Below, one piece after another: positions 25,123 through 48,700 of a stretch of 64,000 nucleotides of DNA (positions are counted from its first letter, which is position 1; every line of letters begins with the position of its first letter). The stretch is taken from assembly GCA_001298575.1 (NCBI GenBank), contig LJCV01000209.1, positions 1 through 64,000 of the forward strand, given 5' to 3'. This stretch comes from Actinobacteria bacterium OK074. Lineage in GTDB: Bacteria > Actinomycetota > Actinomycetes > Streptomycetales > Streptomycetaceae. The notes beneath the pieces are model-generated. The model made no database searches and was not told the DNA's origin. It worked only from the letters and a program-made list of their open reading frames with translations. The position numbers and the translations under genes are program-made.

Positions 25123-26553
25123 TTGCTGCGGTACGCGAGCGCGGAGACGGAACTGCCGGGAGACCCCGTGCAACTGGCCGCCCAACTGGCCGAGTCGGGC
25201 TTGTTCGACCAGTACGTGGTCTATGAACGCGAAGGCGAGTGGTGGTTCGCCGGAGGGGCGCTCGGCGAGGTCGTGGTCGGCCGCACCGAGATACGCCACC
25301 GGTGGCTCACCGACGAGGGAAGCGCCCCCACCGGGCCGCACCCGCTCGGCCAGGTGCACGAACGACTGGCCGCGATGGGCGTCGAGGCGTGGCACGCCTA
25401 CGGCTGGATGGCCTTCGAATTCTCCCACCTGCACACGGACCGGCCCGAACGCGCCGGTGACGAGGACCTGTTGCACCTGGTGGTGCCGCACAGCGAGGTA
25501 CGCCTCGGCGGCGGCCGTGCCGTCGTCCGCAGCGTGGACCAGGGGACGCTGGACAAACTGCTCGTGCTGCTCGCCGAGCCGCCGGTGCACCGGACGGCAC
25601 AGCCGCGGCCGATCGAGGTCCGCGACCCCGACACCGACTACCCCGAGCTGGTGGCCAGGGCCATCGAGGAGATCGGCACCACCGACCTCCAGAAGGTGAT
25701 CCTGTCCCGGACCGTCCCGGTGCCGTTCCCGGTCGACTTCACCGCCACCTACGTGCACGGCCGGTCGCGGAACACCCCCGTCCGCTCCTTCCTGGTCAAC
25801 CTGGGCGGCAGACGGGTCGTCGGCTTCAGCCCCGAGACCGTCGCCGAGGTCACCGCCGACGGCGACGCGCTCACCCAGCCGCTGGCCGGCACCCGCGCCC
25901 GCGGCTTCGGCGAGGCGGAGGACGAGCGGCTGCGCACCGAACTCCTCGCCGACCCCAAGGAGATCTCCGAGCACGTGCTCTCCGTCAAACTGGCGGAGGA
26001 GGAGATGGCCACGGTGTGCCGTCCCGGCTCGGTCAACGTCCGCGACCTGATGACCGTCCGGCAGCGCGGCAGCGTGCAGCACCTCGGCTCGACCGTGCAC
26101 GGCAAGGTCGACGAGGGCCGCACCGCCTGGGACGTCCTGCGGGCCGTCTTCCCGGCCGTCACCGCCTCCGGCATCCCGAAGGCCCCCGCCTACGACTGCA
26201 TCACCCGGCTGGAGAAAGAACGCCGCGGGATCTACAGCGGGGCGATCGTGATGGCGAGCAGCGACGGGGCGCTCGACGCGGCCCTCGTGCTGCGCAGCCT
26301 CTTCGAGCAGGACGGGCACGCCTGGCTGCGGGCCGGTGCCGGGATCCTCTCCGGGTCCACGCCGGAACGGGAGTTGGAGGAGACCTGCGAGAAGCTGCGC
26401 AGTGTCGCGCCCTATGTCGTGCCGGCCGAGAGCGGGTTGCTCGCCGAGGGCGGTCTGTCCGTTGAGGGTGGTCTGTCCGTTGAGAGGGGCCTGTCCGTTG
26501 AGGGTGGCCCGGGTTCGTCCGTCGTTTCGTCCATCTCGTCCCAACAGGGCTGA
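25123..26553 (+). CDS. salicylate synthase (MbtI/Irp9 type)
   Basis: 476 aa. It converts chorismate to salicylate through isochorismate in one active site, so no separate pyruvate lyase is needed. It is close to MbtI throughout: general-base Lys in LQKVILSRTVPVPF, general-acid Glu in VGFSPETV, then QPLAGTRARG, MTVRQRGSVQHLGST, PAVTASGIPKAPA and IYSGAIVMASSDGALDAAL. The catalytic core ends at about residue 435. The final 40 residues are a low-complexity tail of repeated LSVEGG units that family members lack. TTG start with AGGAAAGG upstream and an iron box in the promoter. It is first in an operon with an exporter and a hydrolase. Confidence 0.92.
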   Translation: MLRYASAETELPGDPVQLAAQLAESGLFDQYVVYEREGEWWFAGGALGEVVVGRTEIRHRWLTDEGSAPTGPHPLGQVHERLAAMGVEAWHAYGWMAFEFSHLHTDRPERAGDEDLLHLVVPHSEVRLGGGRAVVRSVDQGTLDKLLVLLAEPPVHRTAQPRPIEVRDPDTDYPELVARAIEEIGTTDLQKVILSRTVPVPFPVDFTATYVHGRSRNTPVRSFLVNLGGRRVVGFSPETVAEVTADGDALTQPLAGTRARGFGEAEDERLRTELLADPKEISEHVLSVKLAEEEMATVCRPGSVNVRDLMTVRQRGSVQHLGSTVHGKVDEGRTAWDVLRAVFPAVTASGIPKAPAYDCITRLEKERRGIYSGAIVMASSDGALDAALVLRSLFEQDGHAWLRAGAGILSGSTPERELEETCEKLRSVAPYVVPAESGLLAEGGLSVEGGLSVERGLSVEGGPGSSVVSSISSQQG

Positions 26554-26571
26554 AGGGCCGGGAGATACGGC

Positions 26572-28038
26572 GTGAAACTCGGAGAAGTCGTCGTCGACGT
26601 CACCCCGTTGAAGTCGAGCGTTCCGTTCCGGCGGGTGTTCGCGACGCTGGCGCTGTCCACGCTCGGCACCCAGCTCACCTCGGTGGCGGCCAGCCTCCAG
26701 GTCTACGAGCTGACCGGATCCTCGGTCCAAGTCGGCCTGATGAACCTGGTGTTGGGCATGTCGCTGCTCGTCGGACTGGTCGCGGGCGGGGTGCTCGCCG
26801 ACCGGGCCGACCGGCGCCGGGTGGTGCTGATCACCCGGGCCGTGACGGCGCTGGGCATCGTCGGGCTCGCGGTCAACGCGGCGCTGCCCGACCCGCACGT
26901 GTGGTTCGTCTTCGTGGCGGCCGTGTTCGCGGGCGGGGTCAACGGCCTGGGCGGGCCCGCCATGATGGCGGCCACCCCCGCCCTGGTCGAGCCGGGCCAA
27001 CTGGCCGCCGCGGGTGCGCTCACCACCCTCACCGCGCAGCTCGGCGGCATGGTCGGGCCCTCGATCGCGGGTGTCATCGCGAGCGGCCCCGGCCTCGCCT
27101 GGTGCTTCGGTGTCGACGCCGCCATCTACGTCCTGGGGCTGGCGCTGCTCGCCCCGCTGCCCGAACTGCCCGCGGACGGCGGGCAGGAGAGCCAGCACCC
27201 GCTCAAGGCCATGGCCGAGGGGCTCAGGTTCGTCCGCCACAACCAGGTGGTGGCCGGGCTGCTCCTCATCGACGTGTGCGCCGTGGTCTTCGCCATGCCC
27301 TACGCGCTCTTCCCGGAGCTGGGCACCGAGCACTTCGGCGGCGGCCCCTCCACCGTCGGCCTGCTCTACACCGCGCCCGCGGTCGGCTCCTTCTTCGGCG
27401 CCCTGACCAGCGGCTGGACCGGCCGGGTGCACCACACCGGGCGGGCGCTGATCGGCGCGGTCGCGGTGTGGGGCGTGGCGATGCTCTGCTTCGGGCTGAG
27501 CCCCAGCCTGTGGGTGGGCCTCGTCTTCCTGGCGCTGGCCGGGCTCGGCGACACCGCCTCGGAGATCCTGCGCCGGGCGCTGCTCCAGCACTACACGCCG
27601 GACCGGCTCCAGGGCCGGGTCGGCAGCCTGTGGCTCGCCCAGGCCACCGCGGGTCCCTCCGCGGGCAACCTGGAGGCGGGCCTGGTCGCCAAGGCGCTCG
27701 GCTCCTCGGGCGGTGCGGTCGCGGTCGGCGGGGCGGTCTGCCTCGCGGGTGTGGCGGCGGTCACGCTGGCCATGCCGGAGTTGCGGAGGGCCAGTCTGCG
27801 GGGGCCTTCGGCGAGTGAGGCGGCGGGTCCTGCTGAGGCGGCGGGTCCCTCTGAGGCCGCCGGTGTTTCCGGGGCGGCCGGTCTGTCGGGGGCGGGCGTG
27901 CCCGGGGCCGAGCCGGGCGCATCCGGGGCCGAGGCGGGCGCGACCAGGACCGAGGCGGGCGCGACCAAGGCCGAGGCGGGCGTGTCCAGGGCCGAGGCGG
28001 GCGTACCCAAGGCCGAGACGGCCGACACCGCCGACTGA
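26572..28038 (+). CDS. MFS exporter of EntS type, probable siderophore efflux
   Basis: 488 aa, 12 membrane helices expected. The sequence opens with a short cytoplasmic stretch, then FRRVFATLALSTLGTQLTSVAASLQVYELTGSS and GVLADRADRRRVVLITR (the loop 2-3 motif). The overall pattern and the RRALLQHYTPDRLQGRVGSLW segment match EntS-type enterobactin exporters. It would export the mature siderophore or an intermediate. The last 80 residues are an Ala/Gly/Glu-rich tandem repeat absent from ordinary EntS. GTG start with GGGAG, 18 bases after the salicylate synthase stop, so same operon. Confidence 0.88.
   Translation: MKLGEVVVDVTPLKSSVPFRRVFATLALSTLGTQLTSVAASLQVYELTGSSVQVGLMNLVLGMSLLVGLVAGGVLADRADRRRVVLITRAVTALGIVGLAVNAALPDPHVWFVFVAAVFAGGVNGLGGPAMMAATPALVEPGQLAAAGALTTLTAQLGGMVGPSIAGVIASGPGLAWCFGVDAAIYVLGLALLAPLPELPADGGQESQHPLKAMAEGLRFVRHNQVVAGLLLIDVCAVVFAMPYALFPELGTEHFGGGPSTVGLLYTAPAVGSFFGALTSGWTGRVHHTGRALIGAVAVWGVAMLCFGLSPSLWVGLVFLALAGLGDTASEILRRALLQHYTPDRLQGRVGSLWLAQATAGPSAGNLEAGLVAKALGSSGGAVAVGGAVCLAGVAAVTLAMPELRRASLRGPSASEAAGPAEAAGPSEAAGVSGAAGLSGAGVPGAEPGASGAEAGATRTEAGATKAEAGVSRAEAGVPKAETADTAD
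27820..28035. repeat. in-frame degenerate repeat encoding the exporter tail
   Basis: Short imperfect units (GAGGCGGG... about 18-30 bases) encode an EAG-, GAEAGA- and EAGV-rich tail. The array keeps frame and looks expanded by slippage. Similar low-complexity tails mark the preceding synthase gene (26440-26530). Confidence 0.75.
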
Positions 28039-28115
28039 CACACCGTCAACAACCTTTCCGCACACCGCCGTCAGAGCCGCACCAAGGGCGCACCGCGCGC
28101 CCGCCGGGGAGAGTC

Positions 28116-28925
28116 ATGCCGAGCGCCGAGGTCAACGGGATCCGGCTCCACTACGAGGACCAGGGGCACGGGGAACCGGTGCTCCTGATCATGGGCCAGG
28201 GCGCCGGAGGGCGGGCCTGGCACCTGTACCAGGTGCCGGACCTGGTGGCCGCCGGCCACCGTGTCGTCACCTTCGACAACCGGGGCATCCCGCCGACCGG
28301 CGAGTGCCCCGGCGGGTTCACGGTCGACGACATGGTCGCCGACACCGCGGGCCTGATCGAGCACCTCGGCCTCGGCCCGTGCCGGGTCGTCGGCACCTCC
28401 CTGGGGGCGTACGTCACCCAGGAGTTGATGCTGGCCAGGCCCGAACTCGTCAGCCAGGGCGTGCTGTTGGCCACCCGTGGCCGGGAGGACGTACTACGTA
28501 CGGCCGTTGCCGCCGCGGAACGTGAACTGTACGACAGCGGCGTTGCGTTGCCGCCGTCGTACGCCGCCGCCGTACGGGCGGTGTGGAACCTGTCGCCCGC
28601 GACCCTGAACGACGACGAACGGGTGCGGGACTGGCTGGAGTTGTTCGAGTTCTCGCCGCCGTACAGCGGTCCCGGGGTGCGCGCCCAGATGGACCTCCAG
28701 GTCCCCGACGGGCGGCTGGCCGCCTACCGGGCGATCGACGTGCCCTGTCTGGTGGTCGGGTTCGCGGACGACGCGACCCTGCCGCCGCACCTGGCACGCG
28801 AGGTCGCCGGAGCGATCCCGGGGGCCGAGTACCGGGAGCTCAAGGACTGCGGCCACTACGGCTATCTGGAGCGGCCGGACGAGGTGAACCGGATGCTCCT
28901 GGAGTTCTTCCGTGGATTGAATTAG
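28116..28925 (+). CDS. alpha/beta hydrolase, candidate siderophore release or tailoring enzyme
   Basis: 269 aa. Nucleophile elbow VVGTSLGAYVTQEL (Ser) and C-terminal His in KDCGHYGYLERPDEV define an alpha/beta hydrolase. FDNRGIPPTGEC resembles the oxyanion region of 3-oxoadipate-lactonase-like enzymes. No thioesterase domain exists in the NRPSs, so a trans-acting release or proofreading role is plausible, as a separate esterase does in coelichelin-like pathways; this is inference. It follows the exporter by 77 bases and has a GGGGAGAG ribosome binding site, so it is probably third in the synthase operon. Its TAG stop is inside the iron box of the next operon. Confidence 0.8.
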   Translation: MPSAEVNGIRLHYEDQGHGEPVLLIMGQGAGGRAWHLYQVPDLVAAGHRVVTFDNRGIPPTGECPGGFTVDDMVADTAGLIEHLGLGPCRVVGTSLGAYVTQELMLARPELVSQGVLLATRGREDVLRTAVAAAERELYDSGVALPPSYAAAVRAVWNLSPATLNDDERVRDWLELFEFSPPYSGPGVRAQMDLQVPDGRLAAYRAIDVPCLVVGFADDATLPPHLAREVAGAIPGAEYRELKDCGHYGYLERPDEVNRMLLEFFRGLN

Positions 28926-28940
28926 GTTAGGCTTACCTAA
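28922..28940 (+). promoter_or_regulatory. iron box controlling the panD-mbtH-NRPS operon
   Basis: TTAGGTTAGGCTTACCTAA is a near-perfect iron box. It starts before the TAG stop of the hydrolase gene and ends 22 bases before the panD start. Confidence 0.92.
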
Positions 28941-28962
28941 GTAACGACCTCAAGGGGTAGTG

Positions 28963-29415
28963 GTGCAGCGCACTTTGCTCAGCGGAAAGATCCATCGGGC
29001 CACCGTCACCCAGGCCGATCTGCACTATGTCGGATCGCTGACCATCGACCAGGACCTCATGGAGGCCGCCGACATCGTCGAGGGCGAGGTCGTCCAGGTG
29101 GTCGACATCGACAACGGCTCCCGGCTGACCACGTACGCCATCACCGGCGAACGCGGCAGCGGCGTGATCGGCGTCAACGGCGCCGCCGCCCACCTGATCG
29201 ACCCCGGCCACCTGGTGATCATCATGTCCTTCGCCCAGCTCGACGAGGAGGAGCGGGCCGCGCACCGGCCGCGCGTCGTCCACGTCGACAAGGCCAACCG
29301 GATCGTCGCCCTCGGCGCCGACCCGGCCGAGCCGGTGCCCGGCGCACCGGACCAGTTCTCCGGCGCCTTCGCCCAGGCGGTGCCGCAGCAGTCCAGCGAA
29401 CAGAAGAGGAACTGA
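28963..29415 (+). CDS. panD: aspartate 1-decarboxylase, dedicated to beta-alanine supply
   Basis: 150 aa as proenzyme. The self-processing Gly-Ser bond that yields the pyruvoyl group is visible in [19 protein letters not shown] (Gly24-Ser25). [23 protein letters not shown] and [21 protein letters not shown] match PanD throughout. It decarboxylates L-aspartate to beta-alanine. An iron box 22 bases upstream and immediate position before mbtH and the NRPS genes make it a pathway enzyme supplying a beta-alanine residue rather than pantothenate. GTG at 28963 aligns with the E. coli start and has AAGGGG five bases upstream; a GTG three bases earlier also fits. Confidence 0.93.
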   Translation: MQRTLLSGKIHRATVTQADLHYVGSLTIDQDLMEAADIVEGEVVQVVDIDNGSRLTTYAITGERGSGVIGVNGAAAHLIDPGHLVIIMSFAQLDEEERAAHRPRVVHVDKANRIVALGADPAEPVPGAPDQFSGAFAQAVPQQSSEQKRN

Positions 29416-29419
29416 AGCG

Positions 29420-29638
29420 ATGGCCAACCCGTTCGACGACGAGAACGGCGTCTTCCGAGTCCTGGTCAACGACGAGGGCCAGTACTCCCTCTGGCCGGAC
29501 TTCACCCCGGTCCCGGCCGGCTGGCGGAGCGTGCACGGCCCCGATACCCGCGCCGTCTGCCTGGAGCACATCGAGGCGAACTGGACGGACATGCGCCCGC
29601 GCCGCCTCGCCGAGGCCATGCGCGAGGCCGGGTCCTGA
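29420..29638 (+). CDS. MbtH-like protein
   Basis: 72 aa. It contains the MbtH signature: [24 protein letters not shown], then [10 protein letters not shown] and [21 protein letters not shown]. MbtH-like proteins bind NRPS adenylation domains and aid folding or activity. The ATG is four bases after panD, and the TGA overlaps the ATG of the first NRPS gene by one base (TGATG), so it is translationally coupled to its client. Length is normal for the family. Confidence 0.97.
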   Translation: MANPFDDENGVFRVLVNDEGQYSLWPDFTPVPAGWRSVHGPDTRAVCLEHIEANWTDMRPRRLAEAMREAGS

Positions 29639-32600
29639 TGGCGGCCCGCCCCGGCGTGGAGGACGTCCTCCCCCTGTCGCCCATGCAGGAGGGAATGGTC
29701 TTCCACGCCCTCTACGACGAGCAGGCCAAGGACGTCTACACCGGCCAGATGACCATCCGGCTCGAAGGGCCCCTGGACCACGACCGGTTGCGTACGGCGG
29801 CGGCGGCGCTGCTGGCCCGGCACGCCAACCTCCGTGCCGCGTTCCGCACTTCGCGCTCGGGCCGCCCGGTCCAGGTGGTCCGCACGGCCGTCGCCACGCC
29901 CTGGCGGGTCACCGACCTCACCCAACTCCCGGAAGGGGAACGGGAGTCGGCGCTGGAGGAACTCCTCGCGGAGGACCGGGAACAGCGCTTCGACCTGGCC
30001 CGGCCGCCCCTGCTGCGGCTGCGGCTGGTCGTGCTCGGGGACGGCGACCACCGGCTCGTCGTCTCCTCGCACCACCTGCTCTGGGACGGCTGGTCCGCCC
30101 CCGTCCTGGTGCGCGAACTCTTCCAGCTGTACGCCTCCGACGGCGACTTGGCCGTCCTGCCGCCGGTGCGGCCCTACCGCGACTACCTCGCCTGGCTGGC
30201 GCGGCAGGACCGTACGGCCGCCGAGACGGCATGGCAGGCTTCCCTGGCGGGACTTGACGAACCGTCACTCCTCGCCCCGGACGACCGGGAACGCGAGGCC
30301 GGGCAGCCCGAGCGGCTCGTCGTGGAGCTGTCCGAGCCGGACACCGCCGCGCTGACCGCCGCCGCCCGCACCCACGGCGTGACCGTCAGCACGGTCCTCC
30401 AGGGCCTGTGGGCCGTCCTGCTCGGCACCCTCACCGGCCGCACGGACGTCGTTTTCGGCGCCACCGTCTCCGGCCGCGACGCCGAGGTCCCCGGCATCGA
30501 ATCGATGGTCGGCCTCTTCATCAACACCCTTCCCGTACGCGTGCGGTTGAGGCCCGCGGAGCCCCTCGCCGACCTGCTCGTCCGGCTCCAGAACGAACAG
30601 TCCGCGCTCCTGGACCACCGCCACCTCGGCCTCGCCGACATCCAGCGCGCCGCCGGGCACAGCGTGCTCTTCGACACCCTGCTCGTCTTCGAGAGCTACC
30701 CGATCGACGACGACGGCATCGCCCGCGCCTTCGGTTCCGACGGCCCCCGCATGACCGGCGTGTCGGTCCTGGACGCCACGCACTACCCGCTGGCCCTCAC
30801 CGCCCTGCCCGGCGACCGCCTCACCCTGACCCTCAGCCACCGGCCTGACGTCCTCGACGGCGCCGCCGTGGCCCGGGTCGCCGCCCAACTCCAGCTGCTC
30901 ATCCGCGAGTTCGTCGACGGCGGCACGCGGCCGGTGGCCCGCCTCGACCTGCTGTCCGAGGGCGAACGCCGAGCCCTGGACGGGCTTGCCGCGGCCACCG
31001 CGGCCCCGCTCGCGCACGACACGGTCCGCGCCCTCCTGGAGGAGCAGGCCGCCCGCACCCCGGACGCGCCCGCCGTGCTCTACGGCGACACCAGCCTCAC
31101 CTACGCCGAACTCGACGCCCGCGCCGACCGGTTGGCCGCCGCGCTGGTCGCCCGGGGCGCCGGACCCGAGACCGTGGTCGCCGTGGCCCTGCCGCGCCGC
31201 CTCGACCTGGTGACCGCGCTGCTCGCGGTCTTCAAGTCCGGGGCCGCGATCCTGACCATCGACCCCGGGTATCCGCGCGAGCGCATCGATCTGATGCTGG
31301 GGGATGCGGCGCCGCGGCTGGTGATCTGCGATCCGGAGACGGCTGCTTCGCTGGGGGTTGCGGCGGGGGTGGCTTGTGCGCCGGACGCCGGTGTGGATCC
31401 TGGCTCGGGCGCCGTTTTGGGCGCGGGTTCGGGTGCCGGTGTGGGCTCGGGCGTCGTTTTGGGTGCGGGTTCGGACGCCGCCGCTGTCGTACGGGAAGGT
31501 CGCCCCGACCTCTCCGGTGAGCACCTCGCCTACGTCCAGTTCACCTCCGGCTCGACCGGGCGCCCCAAGGGCGTGGTCGGCTCCCAGCGGGCGTTGGCCA
31601 ACCGGCTCGCCTGGGGGCGGGAGTTGACGGGCCGTCAGGCAGTCGGGGTGCGGCTCGCCAAGAGTCCGCTCAGCTTCATGGACGGGCTCACCGAGATCCT
31701 CGGCGCGCTGGTCGTGGGGGACGCCGTGGCGCTCGCGGACGACGAGGCCGTCGGCGACCCGGTCGCTCTCGCCGCGCTCGCGGACCGCTACCGGGCCACG
31801 GTGATGACCGGGGTGCCCAGCCTGTACGCCACCATGGTCGAGTCCGTGCCGCAGGGCGGCTTCGGTTCGGTGCGCACCTGGATCTCCAGCGGTGAGCCCC
31901 TCACCCGCGACCTCGCCGAAGCGGTGGCCCGGCGCTGGCCCGAGGCCCGCCTGGTCAACCTCTACGGCTGCTCCGAGGCGGCCGGCGACAGCCTGGTGCA
32001 CGTGTGCGGCGACGGCGACCCCGAGGGTGTCGTGCCCGTGGGGCAGCCCATCGCCAACACCCTTGCCCGCGTGCTCGACGGCTTCCTGCGCCCCGTACCC
32101 GTGGGCGCGACCGGCGAGTTGTACCTCGCGGGGGAGGGGCTCGCCCGCGGCTACCTCGGCCAACCGGCGCGCACCGCCGAGCGGTTCGTCGCCGACCCGT
32201 ACGGTCCGCCCGGCAGCCGGCTCTACCGCACCGGCGACCTGGTGCGCCAACAGGCCGACGGCACCGTCGAGTTCCTCGGCCGGGCCGACGACCAGCTCAA
32301 GATCCGCGGCTTCCGGGTCGAGCCCGGCGAGATCGAGGCGGCCACCCGCGCACTGCCCGGGGTGGCCCGCGCCGCCGTCGTGGCCCGCGAGGACAGCGGT
32401 GCGCCGCGCCGCCTGGTCGCCTACGTCACGCCCGAACCGGGCGCCGCCCCCGAGGCGTTGGGGCTGCGCCGGGCGCTCACCGAGCGGCTGCCCGGCCACC
32501 TAGTGCCGTCCGCGGTCGTCGTCCTCGACGCGCTGCCGCTGACCCCCAGCGGCAAACTCGACCGACGCGCCCTGCCCGCCCCCGACTTCACCGAGGCGAG

Positions 32601-32939
32601 CGAGTACGAACCGCCGCGCACCGAACCGGAGAAGGTGCTGTGCGGGCTGTTCGCCGAGGTGCTCGGCCTCGAACAGGTCGGTGTGCACGGCGACTTCTTC
32701 GAACTCGGCGGGGACAGCATCGTCTCGGTCCGGCTGGCCGACCGGGCCCGCCGGGCGGGGCTGACCGTCTCCCCCCGGGACGTGTTCACCCGGCGCACCC
32801 CCGCGGGCCTGGCCGCCGGTGCCGGAACGGACGAGACGGCGGACCCGGCCGCGGCCGAGGGGTTCACCGCGACCAGCGCACCGCTGGTGTCACTCAGCCA
32901 GTCGCAGCTGGCCAACGTCAAGGCGAGGTGGAAGACCCG

Positions 32940-32943
<4 letters not shown>
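29638..32943 (+). CDS. NRPS1: C-A-PCP, predicted beta-alanine module
   Basis: 1101 aa. C domain residues about 9-430 ([14 protein letters not shown], active site [11 protein letters not shown]), A domain about 460-980 ([32 protein letters not shown]), PCP about 985-1060 ([14 protein letters not shown], Ser about 1026). The specificity residues read from PheA positions are M-D-T-T-I-S-L-G-D-K. Asp is at 236 instead of 235, as in beta-amino-acid pockets, and 6 of 10 positions match the published beta-Ala code VDWVISLADK. PanD in the same operon agrees. A Gly/Ala repeat insert (about 580-620) lies between A2 and A3. The tail after the PCP ([13 protein letters not shown]) may be a docking helix. 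ATGA overlap with NRPS2. Confidence 0.9.
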
Positions 32944-45691
<12,748 letters not shown>

Positions 45692-45738
45692 ACGATGACA
45701 TCCCCGACACCCGCACACCCCTGCCAGCGGAGGAACCG

Positions 45739-48700
45739 GTGACGCAACACCCCCCGACCCCGGATGAGCTTCTCCGGTCGGTCACCGACGCGGTGCGCTC
45801 CACGGAGGGCACCCCCAGCGACGACGACAGCCTCATCACCTGGGGCCTGGACTCGATCACGCTGATGAAGATCGCCGGCGGCTGGCGCCGCCAGGGCGTG
45901 CGGATCGGCTTCGCGCAACTGGCCAAGGAGCCGACCCTGCGCGCCTGGCGGTCGCTGCTGGCGGCCGAACTGGGCACAGCCCCGGCCGCCCCGGTCGCCG
46001 TACCCGAACCGGCCGCCCCGCAACAGCCCGTCCCCGCAACAGAGTTGGGCGAGCCGTTCCCGCTGGCGACCATGCAGCACGCGTACTGGATCGGGCGCGG
46101 CGAGGACACCAACCTCGGTTCCGTCGCCGCCCACCTCTACGTCGAGTTCGACGGCCCGGGCCTGGACCCCGACCGGCTCGACACCGCCGTACGGGCCCTC
46201 GCGCGCCGCCACGGCATGCTGCGCGCCCGCTTCACCGACGACGGGCGCCAGGAGATCCTGCCCGACCTGAACCGCTCGGCGACCACGGTCCACGACCTGC
46301 GCGCGCTGGACGAGCAGACGGCCAACGCCACCCTGGAGGACATCCGGCACGCGTCCTCGCACGCCCGGCTCGACGTCGCCGACGGCGAGGTCTTCTGCGT
46401 CCAACTCTCGCTGCTGCCCGGCGGGTTGAGCCGACTCCACGTCGACGTCGACATGCTCGCCGCGGACGCGCTCAGCTACCGCGTCCTGATGACCGACCTC
46501 GCCAAGCTGTACGACGACCCCGGCGTCGCGCTGCCCCCGATCGGCACCAGCTACCCCGAGTACCTCGCCGAACGCGCGGACGTACGGAAGTTGAGCCGTG
46601 AGCAGGCCCAGGAGTGGTGGCAGGAGCGCATCCCCGAACTGCCCAGCGCGCCCGAACTCCCGCTGGTGCCCGAGGCGGAGCGCACCGAGCCGACCCGGGT
46701 CACCCGGCGCCACCACTGGCTGCCCGCCGAGGAGAAGCAGCGCCTCACCGCCCGCGCCCACCGGCACGGCGTGACCCCGGCGATGGCCGTCGCGACCGCC
46801 TTCTCGGAGGTGCTGGCCGCGTGGAGCGGACAGCCGCGGTTCCTGCTGAACGTGCCGATGTTCGACCGGCGCGGCTCCCACCCCGACACCGACCTGCTCG
46901 TCGGCGACTTCACCAGCTCGGTCCTGCTCGACGTCGACGTCAGCGGCGACGGCACGTTCACCGACCACGCCCGGCGCCTCCAGGACCGTATGCACACGGA
47001 CGCCGCGCAGGCCGACTACTCCGGCGTCGAGGTGCTGCGCGACCTGTCCCGGCACAACGGCGAACAGGTCCTGGCGCCCGTGGTGTTCACCAGCGCGCTC
47101 AACCTCGGCGAACTCTTCGACTCGGGTGTGACGGGCTCCTTCGGCAAGCCCGTGTGGATCATCTCCCAGGGCCCACAGGTGCTGCTCGACGCCCAGATCA
47201 CCGAGGTCGACGGCGGCCTCCTGGTCAACTGGGACGTCCGCGAGGACGCCTTCCCGGCCGGGCTGGTCGACGCGATGTTCGCCGCCTTCCACGGCCTGGT
47301 CACCCGGCTCGGCACCGAGGACGCCGTCTGGGAACAGCCGGTGCCCGCGCTGCTGCCCGACGCGCAGACCGCGGCCCGCGCCAAGGCCAACGCCACCGAG
47401 GGCCCGCGCAGCCACCGACTGCTGCACCAGGGCTTCTTCGACCGCGCGGCACAGGCCCCGGACGCGCCCGCCCTGCTGTGGGGCGCCGAAGGTGCCCTGG
47501 CCTACGGCGAGTTGGCCGACCGGGCGCTGCGCTGCGCCGCCACCCTCGTCGACCGCGGGGTCCGCCCCGGCGACACGGTCGCGGTGAGCCTGCCCAAGGG
47601 GCCCGAGCAAATCGTCGCCGTACTGGGCGTGTTGGCGGCCGGCGCCGCCTACGTGCCGATCGGCGTCGAGCAGCCCGCCGCCCGCCGCGAACGCATCCAG
47701 CACACCGCGGGCTTCCGCATCGCTTTGACCGACGGCCGCCCCGTCGAGGGCGTCGTCGCCCTGCCGGTCGCCGAGGCCGTCCGCCGGGCCCCGCTCGACG
47801 GGCCCGTCCTCGTCGACGAGGAGCAGCCCGCCTACGTGCTGTTCACCTCCGGCTCCACCGGTCAGCCCAAGGGCGTCGAGGTCCCGCACCGCGCCGCCAT
47901 GAACACCGTCGAAGACCTGAATGACCGCTACGGCATCGGCAGTTCGGACCGTTGCCTCGCGGTGTCCGCGCTCGACTTCGACCTCTCCGTGTACGACACC
48001 TTCGGACTGCTCGGCGCCGGTGGCGCGGTCGTCCTCGTGGAGGAGGGCGACCGGCGCGAGGCCCGCGAGTGGGCCGGACTGGTCCGCACCCACCAGGTGA
48101 CCGTCCTCAACTGCGCGCCCCCGCTGCTCGATCTGCTGCTGCTCGCCACCGGACCGGGCGAACTGCCCAGTCTCCGCACGGTCGTTCTGGGCGGCGACTG
48201 GGTCGGCACCGACCTGCCCGGACGGCTCGCCGAACGCGCGCCCGGCTCCCGGTTCGCGGGCCTCGGCGGCACCACGGAGACCGCGATCCACTCCACCGTC
48301 TGCGAAGTGACGGACGGTCAGGTCCCCGCGCACTGGAAGGCGGTGCCCTACGGCACCCCGCTGCGCAACGTGAAGTGCCGGGTCGTCGACGGCCGCGGTC
48401 GCGACTGCCCCGACTGGGTGCCGGGCGAACTGTGGATCGGCGGCGACGGCGTGGCCCTCGGCTACCGGGGCGACCCGGAGCGCACTGCCGAGAAGTTCAC
48501 CGAACTGGACGGCGTGCGCTGGTACCGCACCGGCGACCTCGCCCGCTACTGGCCCGACGGCTCCCTGGAGTTCCTCGGCCGCCGCGACCACCAGGTCAAA
48601 CTCCGCGGTTTCCGCATCGAGTTGGGCGAGGTCGAGGCGGCCCTGACCGGACACCCCGCCGTCCGCCGCGCCGTCGCCGGACTCACCCGCGGACAGGGCG

